Shown here: piece by piece, positions 17,127 to 25,857 of the stretch
Layout of the letters: the number at the start of each line of letters is the position of its first letter
Numbering within the stretch: the stretch's first letter is position 1
NCBI RefSeq assembly: GCF_016469035.1
Contig: NZ_JAEHJZ010000010.1
Location: 62,001-126,000 of the forward strand
Direction: 5' to 3'
Length of the DNA stretch: 64,000 nt
Source of the DNA: Gelidibacter salicanalis
GTDB lineage: Bacteria > Bacteroidota > Bacteroidia > Flavobacteriales > Flavobacteriaceae
Notes under the pieces: model-generated
What the model was told of the DNA's origin: nothing
Database searches by the model: none
What the model saw: the letters and a program-made list of their open reading frames with translations, nothing else
Translations under genes and position numbers: made by a program

Positions 17127-19046
17127 CTAAGATTTTTTTATGAGTATAATCCTTGATTGATCTTGTTTAACAATTTCTAAATAAAAATTTCTGAAATCCT
17201 CATAGTCTTCCTTGGCATAATCGCCTTTATTCAAAATAAAAATTCGTTTGAATAGTAAGGTATTATCTCCGTTTTCAGTAATGGTATAACTGTATTTGCC
17301 AAACTTGTTTTCGATAAGCGTTTCATTTTGAAGTGCTTCAACCTCAAAGTTTTCTGGAATTAAAATCACATATTCATCCATATCATGAAATCCACGCTCT
17401 ATTTCAAATGGTAGTTTTCTGTCTCTATAACGCGTTGGCACATTTGAAAGCACATTGAAAAAATTTGGACTCAACAGCAATCGGTTCCCTGTTTTGGAGG
17501 CATATTTCTTTGCGGACAATTGAATGTTTTCAGTAAACACTATCGTGTCTTTATCGTTACTGTAGCTCATTGAAAGTATGTCTACATTGTTGATATAACC
17601 CCAGTAATCTTTGTAATGAAGGATTTGTTCTTTTAAGGCACTATTCTGAATTCCCTCCCGATGCCCATATTGAGTGCCGTAGGATTTTAAATTAATTTTA
17701 GCCTCGATATCGCCATCTTCTGTCAAGACGATATTTGCCTTGGCATCCAATAGGTTTTTCGCAGCAGTATAAATTTTAGTACGGACAATTTCACCACCAT
17801 CAGGCCTGATAACAAACACATTCCTGTCGTCAGTAAAATTGGCGTTATACCCAAAGGGCGAGGTTTGACTTGTGCATTCCAACCAGATATTCGTTCCTTC
17901 ATAAGGAAGATTTAAAATGACATGATTTGATTGTCCAAGAAAAGAGACAAAATCCTTATTGATATCCACAATATTGTTAGGAGACGCATAAACCCTTGTA
18001 TAATAAGATTCAACACCAACAAGGTCCAACAAGGCTTTGGTATAGTTGGTAAGTCCTTTACAGTCGCCATATTTGACTTCATCCACTTTTAAGGCCTCAA
18101 TAGGCTGGATTCCTCCAATACCTTCTTGTACACTGATGTATCTTGTGTTATTTTGAACATATTGATACACCAGTCTGGCCCTATCGATGGGATCGTCAAG
18201 TCCTGAAACCAAAGTCATGATTTCATTCTTGGTTTTTTCAGAAACTCGAGTTCTCCCTAGCAACAATTGCTCATGCATCCATTTCCCTAGACCTTCCCAA
18301 TCGTTTGAATTACCAACATATCCTTCATAGGAGAAGTTTTTCAAATTGAGCATAGCATAGGGGGTTATATCCTTTAGGCTCGGGCTGTATTCTTCATAAA
18401 GGATGGCTTTAAGGTTGTTGGCTTCGTAGTGGATTTCACCCGCTTTGGATTGATTTATTATGCCAAACTTCTCAAAATTGCTTTCAGATTTGTTCAATTC
18501 GTTAGAAGGATCATAACGAAACACGTAGCGGCTGTTTTCAGTACTTATTGAAAACCCTTCTATAGGTCTCCACCTTCTTATATATGCCGTGTAATTGTAT
18601 TCAACCTCGGTCTCAAAAAGCACCGTATAAGGATAATCAACTGGGGTGTATCTCAGATATTTAACACGACTGTCTGAATAAAGTGTACCACCAGCAACAG
18701 CACTTACGTCTTCAAAATCATTTTTCTTGATTTTTTTTATTTCCTTCCCTCTAGAATTATAGATTCGAGCTTCCATTTTTCTAATTGAAACATTCTTATC
18801 ATACCCCATTGAAGTACCAACTTGGGAGTTGCCGGAAGAATTTAAAATTGTAACAATGCGTTTATTGGTATACACCATTTTATTATAAGATTTAACTTCA
18901 ATATGGATATCATCCAGTCTTACAACAGCATTTGCATTTTCTCTTAAATCAGAAGGAATGTTGTGGGAGCTCAATAGTTTTTCTTGCTGTGCGACACTCA
19001 AAACAGGAAAAACCAGAAGAAAAATTAAGCGGTAAATTTTTATCAT
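17127..19046 (-). CDS. DUF3857 and transglutaminase-like domain protein
   Basis: A 639-residue exported protein with signal peptide (about 1-19, VLSVAQ), a DUF3857 region (about 45-230) and a transglutaminase-like core (about 270-400). The core keeps Cys329 (YGDCKGLTNY) and His375 (QSNHVIL); the third residue is Glu390 (WLECTS) instead of the common Asp. Such proteins are envelope-located in Bacteroidota; the substrate is unknown. The first gene of a three-gene set with the degenerate paralogue and the MazG-like protein. Confidence 0.82.
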   Translation of the reverse strand: MIKIYRLIFLLVFPVLSVAQQEKLLSSHNIPSDLRENANAVVRLDDIHIEVKSYNKMVYTNKRIVTILNSSGNSQVGTSMGYDKNVSIRKMEARIYNSRGKEIKKIKKNDFEDVSAVAGGTLYSDSRVKYLRYTPVDYPYTVLFETEVEYNYTAYIRRWRPIEGFSISTENSRYVFRYDPSNELNKSESNFEKFGIINQSKAGEIHYEANNLKAILYEEYSPSLKDITPYAMLNLKNFSYEGYVGNSNDWEGLGKWMHEQLLLGRTRVSEKTKNEIMTLVSGLDDPIDRARLVYQYVQNNTRYISVQEGIGGIQPIEALKVDEVKYGDCKGLTNYTKALLDLVGVESYYTRVYASPNNIVDINKDFVSFLGQSNHVILNLPYEGTNIWLECTSQTSPFGYNANFTDDRNVFVIRPDGGEIVRTKIYTAAKNLLDAKANIVLTEDGDIEAKINLKSYGTQYGHREGIQNSALKEQILHYKDYWGYINNVDILSMSYSNDKDTIVFTENIQLSAKKYASKTGNRLLLSPNFFNVLSNVPTRYRDRKLPFEIERGFHDMDEYVILIPENFEVEALQNETLIENKFGKYSYTITENGDNTLLFKRIFILNKGDYAKEDYEDFRNFYLEIVKQDQSRIILIKKS

Positions 19047-19097
19047 GGGAGCTTGTTAAAAAGCTAAAATATAACTTTTTAACAAATATTAAAGTAG

Positions 19098-19550
19098 TTA
19101 TTCAGGATTTTTAGAATCTATAATAACCGTTACAGGACCGTCATTTAAAAGTTCAACCTTCATATCAGCACCAAATTGGCCTGTCTGAATTTTCTTGTTG
19201 AGTTGCCCTTCCAATTGCCTTATAAACTCCTCGTACAACGGGATAGCGACTTCTGGTTTCGCCGCTTTGATATAACTAGGTCTATTACCTTTTTTGGTAG
19301 ATGCATGCAAGGTAAACTGACTGACGACGATGGCCTCTCCGTCAACATCTACCAGCGACGTGTTCATGACGCCTTGCTCATCTTCAAAAATACGCAAATT
19401 GGCTACTTTTCGGGTAAGCCACTGGATATCTTCTTGAGCATCATCTTCAACAATACCCAACAAAATCACAAGTCCGTTACCAATAGAAGCCACTTTTTCA
19501 GTCTCGATAGTAACACTCGCTTTAGAAACTCTTTGAACGACTACTTTCAT
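19098..19550 (-). CDS. dtd: D-aminoacyl-tRNA deacylase
   Basis: Removes D-amino acids, and glycine mischarged on tRNA-Ala, from tRNA. The 150-residue protein contains the two active-site motifs SQFTL (about residues 77-81) and NDGPVT (about 135-140), the usual length for DTD. It lies downstream of rsgA on the same strand with about 90 nt between them. Confidence 0.96.
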   Translation of the reverse strand: MKVVVQRVSKASVTIETEKVASIGNGLVILLGIVEDDAQEDIQWLTRKVANLRIFEDEQGVMNTSLVDVDGEAIVVSQFTLHASTKKGNRPSYIKAAKPEVAIPLYEEFIRQLEGQLNKKIQTGQFGADMKVELLNDGPVTVIIDSKNPE

Positions 19551-19640
19551 GTTATTTTAAATCTCCGAAAAGATGCATTTAATTCTTTACTGTGTTTTGA
19601 AATTCACTCGAGTACAAACTGCCAACTGAAAACTGAAGAC

Positions 19641-20588
19641 TTACTTCATCCATTCTTCCGTCCTGTAGTGCTCATCATCTCCTTCTAAAATTTGCAGGTA
19701 ACTTCTATAGCGCGAAAAAGAAATCTCATCTCGGTCTAAAGCATCTTTTACAGCACATTTAGGCTCTTCAACATGTAGGCAATTATTGAACTTACACTCT
19801 TGTTTTAAGGCGAAAAATTCTGGAAAATAATCGCCAATTTCTTCTTTGTCCATATCTACCACACCAAAACCTTTAATTCCTGGCGTATCTATAATTTTTG
19901 CATCAAAGCTTAAATCATACATTTCTGCAAAAGTAGTGGTATGCTGTCCTTGCATATGCTGCATGGAAATTTCTTTTGTTTTCAAATCCAAATTGGGTTC
20001 AATAGCATTGACCAAAGTTGACTTCCCAACCCCTGAATGTCCCGCAAACATACTTGTTTTATTCAACATTAATCTCTTTAACTGATCAATATTCTGTCCC
20101 GTTACCGCAGATACTTCTATACACTCATATCCTATTTTTCTATAAACAGACTCTAGATATTTTACTTCCATCACGTTATCCTCTTCATAAGTATCCATCT
20201 TATTGAATACCAAAACAGTTTTAATACCATAAGCTTGGGTGGTGACCAAAAAGCGGTCTATAAAACTGGTGAGTGTAGGCGGATTATTTATGGTGATGAG
20301 CAAAAAAACCTGATCAATATTGGACGCAATGATATGGGTTTGTTTAGAAAGATTGACCGATTTTCGAACAATGTAGTTCTCTCGATCATGAATGGTATGG
20401 ATAACTCCGGTAGTCACATTGTCTAAGGTTTCCACATCAAATCCTACCACATCTCCCACGGCAATGGGATTGGTGCTTTTGATGCCCTGTAGTCTGAACT
20501 TTCCCTTTATCCGGCAGTCATACACCACACCCAATTCTGTTTTTACGGTGTACCAACTTCCTGTGGATTTATAAACAATTCCTGTCAT
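19641..20588 (-). CDS. rsgA: Ribosome small subunit-dependent GTPase A
   Basis: Circularly permuted GTPase that helps late maturation of the 30S subunit. The 315-residue protein has an N-terminal OB fold, then the permuted motif order: G4 NKMD (129-132), G1 GHSGVGKST (183-191), G3 DTPG, and a C-terminal zinc knuckle CKFNNCLHVEEPKC. All motifs are intact. Confidence 0.96.
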   Translation of the reverse strand: MTGIVYKSTGSWYTVKTELGVVYDCRIKGKFRLQGIKSTNPIAVGDVVGFDVETLDNVTTGVIHTIHDRENYIVRKSVNLSKQTHIIASNIDQVFLLITINNPPTLTSFIDRFLVTTQAYGIKTVLVFNKMDTYEEDNVMEVKYLESVYRKIGYECIEVSAVTGQNIDQLKRLMLNKTSMFAGHSGVGKSTLVNAIEPNLDLKTKEISMQHMQGQHTTTFAEMYDLSFDAKIIDTPGIKGFGVVDMDKEEIGDYFPEFFALKQECKFNNCLHVEEPKCAVKDALDRDEISFSRYRSYLQILEGDDEHYRTEEWMK

Positions 20589-20716
20589 TAATCAAGTTTA
20601 AACAACAAAATAACAATTTTTAAATTGAGCAAAAGTATATCTTCTAATTAAAATTTGTAAAACTGACCACCTATATATTTAGCTTTATTACATGTATATT
20701 TTTAAAAATTTCACAA

Positions 20717-20738
20717 TAACATGATATATATCATGTTA
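20717..20738. promoter_or_regulatory. 22-bp perfect palindrome, candidate operator
   Basis: The two 11-base halves TAACATGATAT and ATATCATGTTA are exact reverse complements. It lies in an AT-rich gap upstream of the decayed lipoprotein gene and about 130 nt upstream of rsgA. It is too AT-rich and lacks a T run for a terminator; a dimeric regulator site is possible but unproven. Confidence 0.4.
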
Positions 20739-20784
20739 AACACATTTAAAAAAAGCTACCTTTTAATGTAATTTCTGACATAAT

Positions 20785-21022
20785 TTAAAATTAAAAGCAA
20801 ACTGTGAAGACGTTATAAACGCTAATGAATCTGTTAATGTTTGTATCCCATGGATGGAAGAAAATTCAGAATATCTTAAATGGTATTCTTCGGTGGAAGA
20901 TGGAGCCATATTGACCATTACGAGCTACGATTATGAAAAAAGGATTGTGTCAGGTCCTTTTAACCGCACTATCCAAGGACAATCCTTTGGATCGAATTGA
21001 AATTACCAAGGGGGCGTTTTGA
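20785..21022 (+). pseudogene. Decayed 3' part of a lipoprotein gene
   Basis: Translated in the frame of 20797, this reads ANCEDVINANE and later LKWYSSVEDGA and YDYEKRIVSGPFN, which align with the C-terminal part of the intact lipoprotein encoded just downstream (residues about 115-180). A stop occurs at 20998-21000, but in another frame the match resumes as DRIEITKG, showing a frameshift. No start codon or signal peptide is present. The similarity continues past the stop into the downstream hairpin, so a gene-plus-hairpin unit was duplicated in tandem and the left copy is now dead. Confidence 0.85.
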
Positions 21023-21071
21023 CATCAACTAGAAATCTTTGCCATACACCAACTTCTCATAACAAAAAAAA

Positions 21072-21096
21072 CGTATCGCGACAACGATACCTGCCA
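21072..21096. repeat. Hairpin repeat, copy 1
   Basis: GTATCG and CGATAC pair around CGACAA; the segment then reads CTGCCAT. It follows the pseudogene and matches the copy after the intact gene at 21828-21852. Confidence 0.75.
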
Positions 21097-21201
21097 TAAA
21101 TTGTAAAAAAGGTTGTCCTATTATTATCCAAATTGGATGCTTTCGGTCTTTTTTTAAAATTCAACTTACTAATTTTATAAAGTAATTTAAAATAAAAAAT
21201 T

Positions 21202-21813
21202 ATGAAGAGTCTAAAAAAATTTATGATGCTATTATTAGTTCTTGTTTTGTTCACTTCTGGCTCATGTAGTGATGATGATGAATTTGGACCAACCTTACCA
21301 CCAATAACCCAAACTGGTGAAAATACTTTTGGTTGTTATGTGGATGGCAAATTATTGATACCGAGAGATGGTACTGGAACGCTTCATACCCAAGATAAAG
21401 GGGTGTCTTTTTGGGGATCCCCTAATCAATTTGAATACAATGAAATCTCAGTACGTGATTTTAAAACCGGTAATTGGGGTTTGCTCAATTTGCATATTGT
21501 TGATTTACATAAAAACGGAAAAGGATCATACACAATCTATAATAGTAATTGCGAGGATGGAATTGATGCCAAAGAAAACATTAATATAACTACTAGATGG
21601 TTAGATAGTGCTTCAGGGAATCTGAAATGGTACTGTTCTGTAGAAAATGGAGGAACATTAACGATTACCAGATATGATTTTGAAAACAGGATTGTTTCTG
21701 GAACATTTAACTGTACAGTACAAAATAGAGATGACCCTTCAGATCGTATTGAAATTACCGAGGGACGTTTTGATTTAAAATGGGATACGGTAATGTACAC
21801 CAATTTTCCTTAA
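21202..21813 (+). CDS. Lipoprotein of unknown function, intact member of a duplicated pair
   Basis: A 203-residue protein with a lipoprotein signal (FTSGSC, Cys22) followed by an acidic DDDE stretch. The mature start contains GENTFGCYVDGKLLIPRDG, a pattern common in small Bacteroidota lipoproteins with a beta-rich domain. I do not recognise a specific function. A truncated, frameshifted copy lies immediately upstream. An Asp at +2 after the Cys is not seen (Ser23 first). Confidence 0.75.
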   Translation: MKSLKKFMMLLLVLVLFTSGSCSDDDEFGPTLPPITQTGENTFGCYVDGKLLIPRDGTGTLHTQDKGVSFWGSPNQFEYNEISVRDFKTGNWGLLNLHIVDLHKNGKGSYTIYNSNCEDGIDAKENINITTRWLDSASGNLKWYCSVENGGTLTITRYDFENRIVSGTFNCTVQNRDDPSDRIEITEGRFDLKWDTVMYTNFP

Positions 21814-21827
21814 CACATAATAAACAG

Positions 21828-21852
21828 GTATCGCGACAACGATACCTGCCAT
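21828..21852. repeat. Hairpin repeat, copy 2
   Basis: Same sequence as 21072-21096 apart from the first base or two (GGTATCG). It may act as a weak hairpin at the transcript end; there is no T run directly after it. Confidence 0.75.
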
Positions 21853-21904
21853 TAATGATAAAACAACGGCTTAACAATTGTTTCACTTTTAAAGCTTTAA
21901 AATT

Positions 21905-22552
21905 ATGAAAAAATTATTACCCGCTATTTTCTTAATTGCATTTATCTTTAATGCGAAAGCGCAAACAAACCTCTATGAAAACCCTCAATTTGATGACATT
22001 GCTAAAACACATAAAAGCATAGCCATTACACCGTTTAAAACTCAAGTAAAACTGAGACCTAAACAAATGAAAGATATGACTAATGAACAATTGGATCGTA
22101 TTGAGAAATCAGAAGGCGAGGGCATCCAAACGGCAATGTACTCTTGGTTTTTAAAACGTAAAAAAAGAGGTGATATGCAAACTATCGAAATTCAAGATCC
22201 AAAGGCAACAACTGCCCTATTGAATAAAAAAGATATTAATTATATGAACATTTCAAATTACACGCCGCAAGAGTTAGCTCAAATTCTTGGCGTAGATGCC
22301 ATAATAACTGGAGCCTTTGAAACTGACAAACCAATGTCAGAAGGCGCTTCAATTGCTTTAGGATTACTTGCCGGATTTTGGGGCGCTACAAACAGCGCAG
22401 TTATAAATATGAGTGTACACAATGCCGAAGATGGAATCTTATTATGGAATTACAATAAAAAAGTAAAAGGTGGCATGGGAAGCAGTTCTGAAGATTTAAT
22501 CAATGTATTAATGAGAAAAGCTTCAAGAAGATTAAGCTATACTAAAAGTTAA
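21905..22552 (+). CDS. Secreted protein of unknown function, possibly CsgG/GNA1162-like
   Basis: A 215-residue protein with a signal peptide (MKKLLPAIFLIAFIFNAKAQ, cleavage after about 19). The mature part has KSIAITPFKTQVKLRP, an ELAQILGVDAIITGAFETD segment and a C-terminal MSVHNAEDGILLWNYNKK strand. This combination recalls periplasmic or outer-membrane proteins of the CsgG/GNA1162 superfamily, but the match is by pattern only. The glycine-rich segment at about 148-165 may be membrane-associated. It follows the lipoprotein gene by about 90 nt. Confidence 0.6.
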   Translation: MKKLLPAIFLIAFIFNAKAQTNLYENPQFDDIAKTHKSIAITPFKTQVKLRPKQMKDMTNEQLDRIEKSEGEGIQTAMYSWFLKRKKRGDMQTIEIQDPKATTALLNKKDINYMNISNYTPQELAQILGVDAIITGAFETDKPMSEGASIALGLLAGFWGATNSAVINMSVHNAEDGILLWNYNKKVKGGMGSSSEDLINVLMRKASRRLSYTKS

Positions 22553-22619
22553 ATTCAGGAAGCGCAACAACAGAAGCATATAATTTTTAAAATTACATGA
22601 CGGCAATACTAAATATAAA

Positions 22620-22656
22620 AGAGGCTATCACAATTTCATGACAGCCTCTTTTTATT
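22620..22656. terminator. Bidirectional terminator
   Basis: AGAGGCT (22620-22626) pairs with AGCCTCT (22643-22649); T-rich runs follow on both strands. It separates the plus-strand secreted-protein gene from the minus-strand phe/tyr operon end. Confidence 0.8.
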
Positions 22657-23739
22657 TTACCCGTTAATAATCTTCTCCTGATGATTAATGGATTCCTGGT
22701 GAATGGCTTTAAACATTTTAAGAATAAACTCTTCACTCAATCCATTTTGCTCACCTTCCAAGACCATATTGCCTAAAATTTCATTCCAACGTTTACTTTG
22801 TAAAACCGCAACGTTTTTTTGTTTTTTCAGGACACCAATGCCGTCAGAGAACCTCATACGCTTGCCCATCATTTCAATAAGTTGATTGTCTACAACATCA
22901 ATTTGAGCTCTCAAATTACTTAAGTTGGTATTGTATTCCATTTCAGGATCGGACTCTTTTCTGATTTTCAAATCTTTCATCATTTGAATCAACGCTTTTG
23001 GTGTAACTTGTTGCGCCGCATCACTCCATGCCGCATCCGGATCCGTATGTGTTTCAATCATAAGTCCGTCAAAATTCAAATCTAAGGCTGTTTGAGACAC
23101 GTCAAAAATCATATCGCGTTTTCCTGTAATGTGCGATGGGTCATTGATTAAAGGCAAATCAGGGAATTTGGTTTGCAATTCAATGGCCAACTGCCATTCC
23201 GGGTTATTTCTATATTTTGTTTTGTCATACGTTGAAAAACCTCTGTGTATGGCTCCCAATCTTTTGATATCTGCAGAAGCCAAGCGCTCAATGGCACCTA
23301 ACCAAAGCGGCAAATCTGGGTTGACCGGATTTTTTACCAATACAATTTTGTCGGTTCCTTTTAAGGCATCTGCAATTTCCTGAACAATAAAGGGGCTTAC
23401 GGTAGACCGTGCACCAATCCAAAGCAAGTCAATATCATGTTCTAAAGCCAACTCCACATGCGCTCTATTGGCCACTTCCGTAGCGGTTTTCATGCCTGTT
23501 TCTTGCTTCACTTTTTGCAACCATTTTAAACCTAAAGCACCGACACCTTCAAACATCCCAGGGCGTGTACGTGGTTTCCATATTCCAGCCCTGTAATAAC
23601 TCACATCCGTATCTTTTAACTGATGGGCGATACCTAAGACTTGTTCTTCTGTTTCTGCGCTACATGGGCCTGCAATGACCAATGGATGATCCAATTTTAA
23701 ATCATCCAACCATGTTCTTAACTCTTTCTTGTTTTCCAT
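22657..23739 (-). CDS. Bifunctional DAHP synthase / chorismate mutase
   Basis: Catalyses entry into the shikimate pathway (phosphoenolpyruvate plus erythrose 4-phosphate) and rearranges chorismate to prephenate. Of 360 residues, the N-terminal 250 form the 3-deoxy-7-phosphoheptulonate synthase domain (VIAGPCSAET at 21-30, then AGIWKPRTRPGMFEG) and the last 95 an AroQ chorismate mutase (LRAQIDVVDNQLIEMMGKR). The fusion lets the mutase domain control the synthase, as known in this family. It is the last gene of the phe/tyr operon, with a 119-nt gap to tyrA. Confidence 0.93.
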   Translation of the reverse strand: MENKKELRTWLDDLKLDHPLVIAGPCSAETEEQVLGIAHQLKDTDVSYYRAGIWKPRTRPGMFEGVGALGLKWLQKVKQETGMKTATEVANRAHVELALEHDIDLLWIGARSTVSPFIVQEIADALKGTDKIVLVKNPVNPDLPLWLGAIERLASADIKRLGAIHRGFSTYDKTKYRNNPEWQLAIELQTKFPDLPLINDPSHITGKRDMIFDVSQTALDLNFDGLMIETHTDPDAAWSDAAQQVTPKALIQMMKDLKIRKESDPEMEYNTNLSNLRAQIDVVDNQLIEMMGKRMRFSDGIGVLKKQKNVAVLQSKRWNEILGNMVLEGEQNGLSEEFILKMFKAIHQESINHQEKIING

Positions 23740-23827
23740 GTTATTCTTAAATTACTATTTTGATTCTTTATTTTGTCGAGAAAACTTCACAATCAATTTC
23801 TTGTTCTCTTCTCTCTTCTCTCTATTC

Positions 23828-23862
23828 TATTTTCTATTTTCTATTTACTATTTTCTATTTAC
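23828..23862. repeat. Heptad repeats at the 3' end of tyrA
   Basis: Five seven-base units TATTTTC or TATTTAC in tandem; the last unit contains the tyrA stop codon (TTA on the plus strand at 23859-23861). Confidence 0.85.
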
Positions 23863-24710
23863 TCAATCCCGTTCAAAATCTCCTTAATATGATTGGTATC
23901 CTTCATTTCTGAATAAATGGCCTCAAAATCATCAGCATGCATCAGCGTCCTGAATTTTGTGAGATTGTTGATATATTCATCCAAAGTTTCAAGGACGTTG
24001 GTTTTGTTTTGCTTAAAGATTGGTGTCCACATTTCTGGAGAACTTTTTGCCAAACGTACCGTTGATGCAAATCCACTGCCCGCCATATCAAAAATATCGC
24101 GTTCATTTTTCTCTTTATCAATCACTGTTTTTCCTAACATAAACGCACTGATGTGCGATAAATGCGACACATAGGCAATATGTTTGTCGTGTGCCTCAGG
24201 ATTCATATAGCGGATGCGCATGCCCAAATCCGTAAACAATTGCAATGCCCTTTCCTGAAGTTTGAAGGCTGTTTTTTCCACTTCGCAAATAATATTGGTC
24301 TTGTTTTTATACAACCCCAAAATAGCTGCTTTAGGTCCTGAAAATTCAGTTCCTGCAATAGGATGCGTGGCCAAAAAATTACGACGCTTCGGATGTTGGT
24401 CGATGGCTTTGCAAATTTCGGCTTTTGTAGAACCGACGTCCATCACCAAAGTATCATCTGAAACTAATTCCAATATTTTTAAAATTTCAGTAACTGCGGC
24501 ATCTACAGGGATGGATAGAATTACCAAATCGGCATGCTTCAACTCTTCATACGTAGCTTTAGCGTCAATTACGTTGAGCTGAAGGGCATCCTCCAAGTGT
24601 GCATCGTTATGATCAATGCCGAATACTTTTATGCTGGAATCATGTTTCTTAATATCGAGCGCCAAACTACCGCCAATCAATCCAACACCTATGATGTATA
24701 TGTTTTTCAT
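23859..24710 (-). CDS. tyrA: Prephenate dehydrogenase
   Basis: Oxidises and decarboxylates prephenate to 4-hydroxyphenylpyruvate for tyrosine. The 283-residue protein starts with the NAD-binding GVGLIGGS (residues 7-14), and includes ATHPIAGTEFSGP (about 115-127), which carries the catalytic His and substrate-binding residues. No ACT domain is present. The start lies 1 nt from the stop of the aminotransferase gene; the 3' end is made of heptad repeats. Confidence 0.93.
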   Translation of the reverse strand: MKNIYIIGVGLIGGSLALDIKKHDSSIKVFGIDHNDAHLEDALQLNVIDAKATYEELKHADLVILSIPVDAAVTEILKILELVSDDTLVMDVGSTKAEICKAIDQHPKRRNFLATHPIAGTEFSGPKAAILGLYKNKTNIICEVEKTAFKLQERALQLFTDLGMRIRYMNPEAHDKHIAYVSHLSHISAFMLGKTVIDKEKNERDIFDMAGSGFASTVRLAKSSPEMWTPIFKQNKTNVLETLDEYINNLTKFRTLMHADDFEAIYSEMKDTNHIKEILNGIE

Positions 24711-24711
24711 A

Positions 24712-25857
24712 TTATTTTACTCTAGCAATCGCTTCATCCAATTCTTCTACAGTCGCACATAATGAAAACCTAATATACCCTTCGCCATTGCTTCCAAAAA
24801 TGGTTCCGGGGGCCACGAATATGGAGTGCTCCTTTAAGATCATATCAATATAGGCTTCGGCTGTTTTATGTGATGGTAACTTTGCCCAGACAAATAACCC
24901 TGTGGCAGTTTTATCATAAGTACAGTTTAATGCGGTTGCCAAATCCCACACTTTTTGACGACGTTCTTCATAGACGCTATTTAAACTTATAAACCACATT
25001 TTTGAGCACTTTAAAGCTTCAATAGCGCCTTTTTGGATGCCATAGAACATGCCAGAGTCCATATTGCTTTTCACTTTTAAAATGGCATCAATATATTCTG
25101 AACGTCCCGAGACCATGCCCACGCGCCATCCGGCCATGTTGAAGGTTTTACTTAAAGAATTCAATTCTAAACAGACGTCTTTGGCGCCTTTGTATTTTAG
25201 AATACTTCGTGGGTATTTGTTCAGGACAAAACTGTAGGGGTTGTCATTTACCACTAAAATATTGTGTCGTTTTGCAAACGTAATAATGTCTTCAAAAACT
25301 TTATTGCTTGCCGTAGCACCTGTTGGCATATGCGGGTAACTGATCCACATCAATTTTACTTTAGACAGGTCGCTTTTTTCTAAGGCTATCAAATCTGGGC
25401 ACCAATCATTTTCTGCTAACAAGTCGTAAAACACAGGTGTTGCCCCTACAAGTTTGGTTACCGATTCATAAGTTGGATATCCCGGATTTGGAATCAGGAC
25501 TTCATCACCTTCATTCAAAAACGCCATTGAAATATGCATGATGCCTTCCTTACTTCCTATTAAAGGCAACACCTCAGACAAAGGACTTAAAGATACGCCA
25601 AAATGTTCTTTATAGAACCCGGCCATGGCTTCCCTTAACTCTGGCAGACCTTGATAACTTTGGTATTTATGCGCTACGGCATCATTCAAACTTTCTGTCA
25701 TTGCTGCAATAACGCGTGTTGGAGGCTCCAGATCTGGACTTCCAATTCCTAAATTGATAATAGGCTTTCCCTGAGCTTTAAGCAAGTTAACCTCTCTCAA
25801 TTTCTTGGAGAAATAGTATTCTTCTACTGTGTTTAATCGATTTGCAAAAGTGATCAT
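24712..25857 (-). CDS. Class I/II aminotransferase, probably aromatic
   Basis: A 381-residue PLP-dependent fold-type I aminotransferase. The PLP lysine is K237 in SLSKTFNMAGWRVG; the substrate carboxylate Arg is expected near the C-terminus (YIRFSLC). Its place between pheA and tyrA indicates transamination of phenylpyruvate, 4-hydroxyphenylpyruvate or prephenate (inferred). The ATG overlaps the pheA stop (ATGA). The common YPNNPTG motif reads YPHMPTG (174-180). An aspartate or LL-diaminopimelate specificity cannot be excluded. Confidence 0.85.
   Translation of the reverse strand: MITFANRLNTVEEYYFSKKLREVNLLKAQGKPIINLGIGSPDLEPPTRVIAAMTESLNDAVAHKYQSYQGLPELREAMAGFYKEHFGVSLSPLSEVLPLIGSKEGIMHISMAFLNEGDEVLIPNPGYPTYESVTKLVGATPVFYDLLAENDWCPDLIALEKSDLSKVKLMWISYPHMPTGATASNKVFEDIITFAKRHNILVVNDNPYSFVLNKYPRSILKYKGAKDVCLELNSLSKTFNMAGWRVGMVSGRSEYIDAILKVKSNMDSGMFYGIQKGAIEALKCSKMWFISLNSVYEERRQKVWDLATALNCTYDKTATGLFVWAKLPSHKTAEAYIDMILKEHSIFVAPGTIFGSNGEGYIRFSLCATVEELDEAIARVK

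Noticed and set aside
19176-19688. 170-codon open frame on the plus strand across dtd and the rsgA end
   Set aside because: It is antisense to dtd and the rsgA C-terminus, which are strongly supported, and shows no protein-like pattern.
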